Positions 6,706 through 12,737 of a stretch of DNA of 12,737 bases are shown here, in pieces. Position 1 is the first letter of the stretch. Each line of letters starts with the position of its first letter. The position numbers and the translations under genes are program-made. The notes under the pieces are model-generated. The model was not told the origin of the DNA, did not search any database, and saw only the letters and a list, made by a program, of their open reading frames with translations. This stretch comes from Bryobacteraceae bacterium (GTDB taxonomy: Bacteria > Acidobacteriota > Terriglobia > Bryobacterales > Bryobacteraceae), in NCBI GenBank assembly GCA_025350445.1, contig JANXXV010000852.1, forward strand, positions 1 to 12,737, written 5' to 3'.

Positions 6706-7626
6706 TTAAATCGACATCATCATCGGGATCAATTCGCGAACGATCCTCACGGCCACGGGGCCAACGGTAACCACAAACAGCGTGGGCAAGATACAAAAAA
6801 AGATCGGGAAAATCAGTTTGACGCCGAGCTTGGCCGCCTTCTCCTCGGCGATCTGCCGGGCCTGGACGCGCATGTAATCCGCATGTCCCCGAAGGCTCTG
6901 CGCGACCCCCGTTCCAAATCGGTCCGCCTGGATCAGAACCGCAACCAACTTCTTCAGATCGTTCACTCCGGTGCGTTCAGCCAAATTCCTGAGGGCCTCG
7001 ATCCTTCGCTTGCCGGCCTTCAATTCCAGGTTCACCAACGAATACTCTTCACTGATCTCCGGGTGGGCGTGCTGCAACTCCTTGGCCACCTGCATGATGG
7101 CCTGATCCAGGCCTAAACCGGACTCCACGCAGACCACCATCAGATCGAGAGAGTTCGAAAGTCCGCGCTGAATCTGTTTCTGCCGGCGCGCGCCGACGAT
7201 CTTTACATACTCATTCGGCCCGAAAAAGCCCATCGCCACCGCGGCAAGCACAGCCATCACCTTATTAGCCTGTTCGGCGCCCGAGTTAGCGACTAGCAAA
7301 AGCGTGATCAGAGGCAGCAGGATCGCGCAAACCAATTTCGCGCCGTACAAAGTCTTCAAAGCATTTTCGCCGCGGAAGCCGGCACGAATCAGCCGCCGCT
7401 GCATCGTGTTTGCATCCTTCGGATTGGAAGGAATGACGTTGCCGATCTTTTTCATCAAGTCGGCGAAAACCAGACTCGGATGCGGCCCCGCGTGTTCGCG
7501 CGGGTCGATCATAACGCCGGACACCCGCTCCATCGCTTCCTTGGGACGAACCCAAAAGCGCAGGCCGGCCACCGCGATCATGACCACCAGGAACACGAAC
7601 AGGAACAAACTCATGAAAATAGCCAT
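6706..7626 (-). CDS. tadC: Tad pilus inner-membrane platform protein TadC (type II secretion F family)
   Basis: The 306-residue protein has an N-terminal membrane helix (residues ~4-22), two more helices (~97-113 and ~122-137), a cytoplasmic helical F-domain (~155-265: NSLDLMVVCVESGLGLDQAI, then RTGVNDLKKLVAVLIQADRFGTGVAQSL) and a C-terminal hydrophobic hairpin (~268-300). The SGLGLDQAI and QADRFGTGVAQSLR elements are typical of TadC. With TadB it forms the inner-membrane platform on which the TadA ATPase acts to extrude the pilus. The ATG at 7626 is 5 nt after the tadB stop, with GAGGT (7636-7640) inside the last tadB codons, indicating coupling. It is the last recognisable tad gene before the 379-nt gap region. 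Confidence 0.93.
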   Translation of the reverse strand: MAIFMSLFLFVFLVVMIAVAGLRFWVRPKEAMERVSGVMIDPREHAGPHPSLVFADLMKKIGNVIPSNPKDANTMQRRLIRAGFRGENALKTLYGAKLVCAILLPLITLLLVANSGAEQANKVMAVLAAVAMGFFGPNEYVKIVGARRQKQIQRGLSNSLDLMVVCVESGLGLDQAIMQVAKELQHAHPEISEEYSLVNLELKAGKRRIEALRNLAERTGVNDLKKLVAVLIQADRFGTGVAQSLRGHADYMRVQARQIAEEKAAKLGVKLIFPIFFCILPTLFVVTVGPVAVRIVRELIPMMMSI

Positions 7627-7631
7627 TGTGG

Positions 7632-8609
7632 TCAGACCTCAATCGTTACAATCTTCTTCATGATCAGGTATCCCGTTATCTGCAGAAAGACCGCGGTACC
7701 TAACATCAAGTTGCCGGTTTCGTCCTTGAAAAAGAACGTCACATAATCCGGATTGGTGAAGAACATCAAGATGGCTACGCCAATCGGAATACACGAAAGA
7801 GCGATGCCGGTTAACTTGCCGTGCGCGCTGATGGCGCGAATCCGGCCCCGCAGTTTGAACCGCTCCCGAATGATATAAGCCAACTTGTCTAAAATTTCGG
7901 CAAGGTTGCCACCGGTCCGCTTCTGCAGTAAGACCGCCGAGACAAAAAAGTGAACATCGAGCAGCGGCACGCGCTTGGCGAGCGACTGCAAAGCCACATC
8001 CAAGGGAAGCCCGAGGTTGTGCTCCTCAAAAGTGCGGCGGAATTCTCCAGCCAGCGGCTCCTGGAATTCCCGGTGGATCATTTCCAGCGAAACGGAAAAG
8101 GCGTGGCCGGCACGCATCGAACGGGAGATAAACTCCAGGCTATCGGGGAAAATCTCCTCAAATGCCTTGATTCGCTTCCCCTTGAGGCGCAAAACATAAA
8201 ACAGCGGCAGGAACCCGGCGAAGATCGCGATGAAGATGGCCAGCGGCCGCGCCGAATCCGGTAGCACCAGGTACATAATGACGTAGGCCCCAATGAAGAA
8301 TGCCATGCAGCTATGAATGAATCGGCCGGGATTCCATCTCAGGCCGGCCTGCTCGAGCAATTGCTTCAGCTTTTCGTTCAGCTTGTACTTCTCGAGGATA
8401 CCGATGACGATCTTTCCTTTCGCCGGTTCTTCCGCGGTAAAGAGTGCCGCCTCTTCAGGGTTCGCGCCCTTAGCTTTCTTCTGCTGTTTCCCCATCAAGC
8501 GGCCCTTGATACGGTCCATGTCCGCGTTTCGAACAGACTTTGATACCATCAGCCAGACTGCCAAGGCAAGCAGCCATATGCCGATTACTGTGAATATGAA
8601 AGTTGTCAT
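7632..8609 (-). CDS. tadB: Tad pilus inner-membrane platform protein TadB (type II secretion F family)
   Basis: The 325-residue protein has a membrane helix at ~4-22, a charged linker, an amphipathic stretch (LNEKLKQLLEQAGLRWNPGRF, residues ~77-97), two helices (~98-115 and 121-140), the F-domain (~150-260: FPDSLEFISRSMRAGHAFSV, LLQKRTGGNLAEILDKLA) and two final helices (~264-284 and 300-318). RSMRAGHAF and TGGNLAEILD are strong TadB/GspF signatures. It partners TadC beneath the secretin and is driven by TadA. GAGGG (8617-8621) overlaps the tadA stop codon and stands 7 nt from the ATG at 8609, so translation is likely coupled to tadA. Length is normal and no defect is seen. Confidence 0.94.
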   Translation of the reverse strand: MTTFIFTVIGIWLLALAVWLMVSKSVRNADMDRIKGRLMGKQQKKAKGANPEEAALFTAEEPAKGKIVIGILEKYKLNEKLKQLLEQAGLRWNPGRFIHSCMAFFIGAYVIMYLVLPDSARPLAIFIAIFAGFLPLFYVLRLKGKRIKAFEEIFPDSLEFISRSMRAGHAFSVSLEMIHREFQEPLAGEFRRTFEEHNLGLPLDVALQSLAKRVPLLDVHFFVSAVLLQKRTGGNLAEILDKLAYIIRERFKLRGRIRAISAHGKLTGIALSCIPIGVAILMFFTNPDYVTFFFKDETGNLMLGTAVFLQITGYLIMKKIVTIEV

Positions 8610-8619
8610 CGGTATACCC

Positions 8620-9981
8620 TCAAATCTCCATCACTTCGTCGAACAGGTCGGGACGCAGCCGGATTCCGGCCGCCAGTAATTTCTCGTAGAACTTAGGCCG
8701 GATGCCGGTGGCCGCAAACCGGCCGATCACCTTGCCCTCCGGACTCAGGCCGCGCTTCTCAAACACAAAAATATCCTGCAGAGTGACGATGTCGCCTTCC
8801 ATGCCCGTCACCTCCGTAATGCTCATGATGCGGCGCGAACCGTCGCTGAGGCGCATCGGCTGCACAAGGACATTCACAGCGGCGGCGATCTGCTGGCGGA
8901 TGGAAACCATCTGCATGTTGGCGGCGGCCATCGAAACCATCACCTCCAGGCGCGAAACTGCGTCGCGGGGGCTGTTGGCGTGGACCGTGGTCAGCGAGCC
9001 GTCGTGGCCGGTGTTCATCGCCTGCAACATGTCGAGCGCCTCTCCGCCGCGGACTTCACCAACCACGATCCGGTCGGGACGCATGCGAAGACTGTTCACC
9101 AGCAATTCTCTGATACGCACCGCGCCATTTCCTTCGAGATTCGGCGGCCTGGTTTCAAGACGGGCGACGTGCGGCTGCTTCAATTGCAGTTCCGCCGCGT
9201 CTTCAATGGTGACGATGCGCTCTTTTGGATTGATGTACGCCGATAGCGCGTTTAGCAGGGTGGTCTTACCGGAACCGGTGCCACCGGAAATAATGATATT
9301 CAGCTTCGCCTTTACCGCGGCTTCCAGCAGTTCCATCATGCCGGGCGTCATCGCCTTGCGATCCACCAGATCCGGCGCCGTGAGTTTGTCCTGCGCAAAG
9401 CGGCGAATCGACATCAGCGGCCCGTCCAGCGCAAGCGGAGGAATAATTGCGTTGACGCGCGAGCCGTCCATCAGCCGCGCATCCACCATTGGCGTCGATT
9501 CATCCACGCGCCGGCCAACCTGCGACACGATTTTGTCGATGATGCGGAGCAGGTGCTGATCGTCGCGGAAGGTGACGCTGGTCAACTCCAAAAGGCCTTT
9601 GCGCTCTATGTAAACCTGTTTATGGCCATTCACCAGAATGTCGGAGATGCTATTGTCGGCAAGCAGCGGTTCGAGCGGGCCAAGACCGAAAACCTCATCC
9701 AGCACCTCATCGGAGATCTGCTGCTTTTCAAGCCCGCTCAGCAGCGTGGGCTCGCCGTCAATGAGCGAAATCAGCGCCTGCCGGACTTCTCCGCGGACAC
9801 GCTGGTTGTCGATCGTAGCCAAGGCTTCGAGATTGATCTTGTCGAGAAGCTTGCGGTGCAACGTGAATTTCAGTTCCTGATATTCCGGCTTGAGGCTCTG
9901 GCGAGGCTGGCCGGAGTTCTTCAGCAGGCGTTGCTCCCAGGAGAGCTGTGCGGGCGATCTTTGGTCGTGTGTCGGAAGCAT
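8620..9981 (-). CDS. tadA: Tad pilus motor ATPase CpaF/TadA (type II/IV secretion ATPase)
   Basis: The 453-residue cytoplasmic ATPase carries all expected motifs: Walker [10 protein letters not shown] (residues 233-241, Lys239), an Asp box ([10 protein letters not shown], ~258-267), Walker [17 protein letters not shown] (~304-319, Glu309) and a His box ([14 protein letters not shown], ~324-337). The N-terminal half has the usual helical part and the sensor-like domain ([20 protein letters not shown], ~98-117; [18 protein letters not shown]). It hydrolyses ATP to assemble, and in some bacteria retract, Flp pili through TadB/TadC. The ATG at 9981 lies 14 nt after the tadZ stop, with only a weak ribosome-binding site, so it may depend on coupling. 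No missing catalytic residue was found. Confidence 0.96.
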   Translation of the reverse strand: MLPTHDQRSPAQLSWEQRLLKNSGQPRQSLKPEYQELKFTLHRKLLDKINLEALATIDNQRVRGEVRQALISLIDGEPTLLSGLEKQQISDEVLDEVFGLGPLEPLLADNSISDILVNGHKQVYIERKGLLELTSVTFRDDQHLLRIIDKIVSQVGRRVDESTPMVDARLMDGSRVNAIIPPLALDGPLMSIRRFAQDKLTAPDLVDRKAMTPGMMELLEAAVKAKLNIIISGGTGSGKTTLLNALSAYINPKERIVTIEDAAELQLKQPHVARLETRPPNLEGNGAVRIRELLVNSLRMRPDRIVVGEVRGGEALDMLQAMNTGHDGSLTTVHANSPRDAVSRLEVMVSMAAANMQMVSIRQQIAAAVNVLVQPMRLSDGSRRIMSITEVTGMEGDIVTLQDIFVFEKRGLSPEGKVIGRFAATGIRPKFYEKLLAAGIRLRPDLFDEVMEI

Positions 9982-9995
9982 GTTTATCTATCGGC

Positions 9996-11201
9996 CTAAG
10001 TTTGCGAGAGCGCTAGTCTCGTGGCGGCGAATCCTGAAGTCCCTTTTTTGTCAAGCCGCGCCGAACCGCAGAGCTTGCTTGCCAGTTCCTCTACCGCCTT
10101 GCCTAATTCCGTATCCCCTTCCAGCGCTTCTCCCAGCGTCACTACCCGGTGAAGAGAAAAGTAATCGTTCGGAAGGCTGATGTCGATCGGCCCGCCGAAG
10201 AGCTTGCTCAAATCCGATCCGCTCAATCCATCGCGCTTATCGAGGCGATTGATGATCATCTGGAAACGGCTTGCATCAAACCCGAGGTGGTTCAGCAGCT
10301 TGATTGCCCGCCGGGCCAGATGCAGGCTCGCCAGTTCGGAGGTAGATACCAGGAATGCCCGATCCGAATGCGAAAGAGCCAACAGACTGACGCGGTTGAA
10401 AATCGACGGAAGGTCCACTATCACCCAGTCGTAGAGCATGCGCGCATACTGCAGCACGTCATGCAAACGGCCCGGGTCCACTGGTTCGGAATAGGGCATT
10501 TCCGGAGAAGGCAAAACTTCGATCATCCCGGCGCTGACGGTCATCGACGACCAGAGCCGCGCATCCATTCGTTCGGCGTTCTCCAGAACGTCAACCAACG
10601 AATGGGTCTGGTCCAATTTCAAATAGAATCCGAGCGTTCCGCCCATAAGGTCGAAATCGGCCAGCAACACCCGCTTTCCAGTGGTACGCTGCAACGCGAA
10701 CGCCGTTTGAGCCGCCAGCGTCGAGGCCCCGGACCCCGGCTTCGTACTCGAGAAGACAACCACCTTTCCCAACTCCCGCTCGGCCCCCCCTTCCGGCTGA
10801 ATCATACGCTGGAGCCGTGAGATTGCCGCTTCCTGAGTGGATGGATCAAAGGGCGCATGCAGAAATTCGGAAGCTCCCACCCGCAGCGATCTAAGAATCG
10901 CGTCCGAATCGTTCTTCAGATGCAGCCCCACAACCTGGATGGGCGGTTTTTGCAGGCTGATGTAACGAATCAGGTCGCAGGCGGCGTTGAGGTCGGTGGC
11001 GAGGTCGACGAGAATCACATCGGGACGGAGTTGGCGCAGACGCATCTCAAGAGTTTGCTCTACCGGATACACCTTCAGATCGGACACAATCTGGAAACTC
11101 TTGACCCGCGAGACCGATTGAGAAAACTGGTCCGCAAGCTCCCGGTTAGGGGAGATGATCAGCGCCGTGATTTCTCTTCCGTTATTTACCATGTCTTGCA
11201 T
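9996..11201 (-). CDS. tadZ: Pilus localisation ATPase CpaE/TadZ, MinD/ParA-like with altered Walker A
   Basis: The 401-residue protein has an N-terminal receiver-like domain (~10-130; ALIIS, DVILVDL with Asp66, VGASEFLHAPFDP) and a MinD/ParA-type ATPase domain (~145-375). The deviant Walker A is KPGSGAST (154-161): the signature lysine (Lys154) is kept but the usual second P-loop lysine is Ala159. Walker A' is ADFDLMGGTLG (~181-191) and Walker B is DWVIVDLPS (~258-266). The receiver lacks the conserved lysine near its end (HAPF where KPF is usual), so ordinary phosphorelay seems unlikely. Family role: it marks the cell position where the Tad apparatus is built. It lies 21 nt after the secretin gene. 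GAAGGA sits very close to the ATG at 11201; the in-frame ATG at 11192 is an alternative start. Confidence 0.92.
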   Translation of the reverse strand: MQDMVNNGREITALIISPNRELADQFSQSVSRVKSFQIVSDLKVYPVEQTLEMRLRQLRPDVILVDLATDLNAACDLIRYISLQKPPIQVVGLHLKNDSDAILRSLRVGASEFLHAPFDPSTQEAAISRLQRMIQPEGGAERELGKVVVFSSTKPGSGASTLAAQTAFALQRTTGKRVLLADFDLMGGTLGFYLKLDQTHSLVDVLENAERMDARLWSSMTVSAGMIEVLPSPEMPYSEPVDPGRLHDVLQYARMLYDWVIVDLPSIFNRVSLLALSHSDRAFLVSTSELASLHLARRAIKLLNHLGFDASRFQMIINRLDKRDGLSGSDLSKLFGGPIDISLPNDYFSLHRVVTLGEALEGDTELGKAVEELASKLCGSARLDKKGTSGFAATRLALSQT

Positions 11202-11222
11202 TCATCCTTCGATCGCGGATCT

Positions 11223-12656
11223 CTATCCTTTGGACTTCGGTTCGGTTGAATCGGACGTCTTCACCGCTTTCGCTTTCTTCGGCTTCGCCGGAGCAGCCGA
11301 ACCCGTACTTTCCTTGTCGGGCGCAGGCACCGGCGCAAGGAATTCCCTGGGCATAACCGGTATCGGAACCTGGTCGCCAGGCTCGTAAGGTTTCACGATT
11401 TCCGGCGTCACAATCACCACCAGTTCAGTGCGAGCCTTCTTCTGTTCCCTGCTCTTAAAAATCACACCAAGCAATGGGATGTTTGCCAGACCAGGAGTTT
11501 TAGAAAGCTGTTCGGTGACCCGGTCGTCGATCAAACCGCCAATCACGAAACTCTGTCCCTGTCCCAGCTCGATATTGGTTTCCATGCGCCGGGTAGATAG
11601 CGCCGGGATGAAGAATCCGGAAATGTTCACACCGTTGGCGGTATCGAGGGCGGAAACTTCCGGTTTCACGTACATTTTGATGGTATTGTTTTCAGTCACC
11701 ACCGGATTAAAGGTCAGACGAATTCCAAATTCGCGGAACTGAATGGTAACCGCGCCGGCATTGCCGCCGCCCTGCAATACGGGAATCGGAAATTCACCAC
11801 CGACCAGAAAGCTAGCCTCTTTTCCATTCGTGGTCACCAGATTCGGCTCGGCGAGAATTTGCAACACGGAATCTTGTTCCAATGCCTTGATAAAAGCGCC
11901 GAGATTCAGGTCCGGCCGGAAGGCGAACACGTTCAGCGCATCGGTAATTGTCAATTTGGTGGGGACGCCTCCTCCAATTTGGCTGATCGCAGCCGAGTTG
12001 AACTGGCCGGTTGAATAGCTACCGATCGTATTCGCCGCGCCGGTGGAAAAAATGTTCACACCCAGTTGCTGAACTCTTGCCCGGTCCAACTCGGCAAACT
12101 TGACCTTAAGTACAATTTGACGGTCTACAGGGGCAATCGGCAGCATCAGATAATTGACCACCGTCTTGGCAAACGGAGACACCATGGCGACGGCGCGGTC
12201 GCCGATATCCTTGGAAGAAACCCGTCCGGTCAACGACAACGAGTCGCGGGTGGACTGAATCTGAATATCTTCCTTCGGGAAGGTTTCCTTCATCAGCCGC
12301 CGGAGCGGCTCCAGATTCTGCTCGACGTTGATGGCGTAAATGGAGCGCTGCCCGCTCTTCGACCAAACAATAATCGTCGAGGTGCCCGGACCTTTCGCGC
12401 TCAAAAGCATTTCGCGCGTGGTTACCGCCATGGTGTCAACCACCGACGGATCGCTGGTAGAGATCTGCCGGATGTCCGTCGGATAATCGAGAACAATACT
12501 CTTCCCAACTGTCAACTTCAGCTCTTCAATCTGTTGACCGAAGGCGGCCTGTTGGCTAAAGGCGGCGCAAACTCCCAAAGCCAGAACCACGGGAGTACGC
12601 ATGCTTCTCTTTACGTTCCGAAACGAGATACTGCTGCTAAACAGAGTCATGTCCAT
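11223..12656 (-). CDS. cpaC: Tad pilus outer-membrane secretin CpaC/RcpA
   Basis: The 477-residue product has an export signal (RTPVVLALGVCAAFSQQAAFG, cut near residue 40), an N-terminal pilus-formation domain (~43-112: LKLTVGKSIVLDYPTDIRQI, LLSAKGPGTSTIIVW), a BON-like domain (~115-173: LTGRVSS, VVNYL) and the secretin domain (~180-420). The last includes ILAEPNLVTTNGKEASFLVG, the signature FVIGGLIDDRV...TPGLANIPLLGVIF (~370-400) and the final strand ELVVIVTPEIV. It forms the multimeric outer-membrane pore for the pilus. A Lys/Pro/Ala-rich tail (~440-477) extends beyond the barrel. The start is uncertain: ATG at 12656 and ATG at 12650 (GGGG 9 nt upstream) are both reasonable, and ATG at 12602 would give a conventional short signal peptide. 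It begins about 9 nt after the cpaB stop. Confidence 0.95.
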   Translation of the reverse strand: MDMTLFSSSISFRNVKRSMRTPVVLALGVCAAFSQQAAFGQQIEELKLTVGKSIVLDYPTDIRQISTSDPSVVDTMAVTTREMLLSAKGPGTSTIIVWSKSGQRSIYAINVEQNLEPLRRLMKETFPKEDIQIQSTRDSLSLTGRVSSKDIGDRAVAMVSPFAKTVVNYLMLPIAPVDRQIVLKVKFAELDRARVQQLGVNIFSTGAANTIGSYSTGQFNSAAISQIGGGVPTKLTITDALNVFAFRPDLNLGAFIKALEQDSVLQILAEPNLVTTNGKEASFLVGGEFPIPVLQGGGNAGAVTIQFREFGIRLTFNPVVTENNTIKMYVKPEVSALDTANGVNISGFFIPALSTRRMETNIELGQGQSFVIGGLIDDRVTEQLSKTPGLANIPLLGVIFKSREQKKARTELVVIVTPEIVKPYEPGDQVPIPVMPREFLAPVPAPDKESTGSAAPAKPKKAKAVKTSDSTEPKSKG

Positions 12657-12665
12657 GATCCCCGA

Positions 12666-12737
12666 CTAATTTGTAGGCCCCACGCGCTCAACCGTTCTGG
12701 TATTTCCGCGGATAACAACTACCTCCGGCGGTGGAGG
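12666..12737 (-). CDS. cpaB: C-terminal end of Flp pilus assembly protein CpaB/RcpC (partial)
   Basis: Only the last 23 codons and a TAG (12666-12668) are inside the window. The tail reads VVVIRGNTRTVERVGPTN, resembling the V-E-V-I-R-G-x-x-R-x-V-E ending common in CpaB/RcpC. CpaB is a periplasmic SAF-domain protein that works with the CpaC secretin, and cpaB directly before cpaC is the standard tad order. The stop is 9 nt before the secretin ATG at 12656. The call rests on a short motif plus context. Confidence 0.7.
   Translation of the reverse strand, partial: PPPPEVVVIRGNTRTVERVGPTN

Noticed and set aside
8702..9559. 285-codon plus-strand open frame opposite tadA
   Set aside because: Ser/Arg-rich low-complexity translation produced by the codon pattern of the motif-complete ATPase on the other strand.
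10149..10820. 223-codon plus-strand open frame opposite tadZ
   Set aside because: It opposes a clear MinD/ParA-like gene and shows no recognisable domain or signal.
1..12737. tRNA/rRNA genes, CRISPR arrays, insertion sequences, prophage or toxin-antitoxin genes
   Set aside because: Looked for by eye on both strands; no direct-repeat arrays, transposase motifs, tRNA-like cloverleaf or phage genes were recognised.

Overview
The window is a gene-dense, moderately GC-rich bacterial segment in which every convincing gene lies on the minus strand, so transcription runs from high to low coordinates. The best clue to the host is the C-terminal domain of the ~1000-residue secreted protein at 3330-6326. 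Its 'VVNAADFSQPIAPGG', 'VFGTNL' and 'IYATGLGRTSP' elements match the Solibacter-type C-terminal domain (TIGR03437 type) that is expanded in Acidobacteriota of the Bryobacterales/Solibacter group. A Tad pilus locus beside a multiheme cytochrome/porin pair fits that assignment, but this is inference from remembered family features, not a search.

Right part (12737 down to 6706): a compact Tad/Flp (type IVc) pilus assembly operon in the order cpaB (only its last 23 codons are in the window), cpaC/rcpA secretin, cpaE/tadZ, cpaF/tadA ATPase, tadB, tadC. Gaps are 5-21 nt, and several ribosome-binding sites lie in or across the stop codon of the preceding gene, which suggests one co-translated transcript. 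Together the products form the outer-membrane secretin, the localisation ATPase, the cytoplasmic motor ATPase and the two inner-membrane platform proteins. Pilin, prepilin peptidase and the TadE/F/G minor pilins are not in the window.

Middle (6705 down to 6327): a 379-nt stretch with one very small but well-supported gene, a 30-residue single-pass membrane protein (6493-6585) with a good ribosome-binding site. It also holds several inverted repeats that may end, process or regulate the transcripts on either side.

Left part (6326 down to 1): a second cluster of exported proteins. In order they are a double-beta-propeller protein with an Ig-like linker and the Solibacter-type C-terminal domain, a 211-residue outer-membrane beta-barrel, a ten-heme periplasmic c-type cytochrome (MtrA/DmsE/PioA class), and a large outer-membrane beta-barrel (MtrB/PioB class). 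The large barrel's start overlaps the cytochrome stop by 4 nt and it runs off the left edge after 560 codons. The last two look like a porin-cytochrome conduit that carries electrons across the outer membrane. The propeller protein and small barrel are plausible surface or envelope partners, but no function can be assigned to them from sequence alone.

The main point of interest is this trans-outer-membrane electron conduit directly downstream of a Tad pilus operon, with a lineage-specific propeller protein and a tiny membrane protein between them. No RNA genes, CRISPR arrays, insertion sequences or phage genes were recognised.
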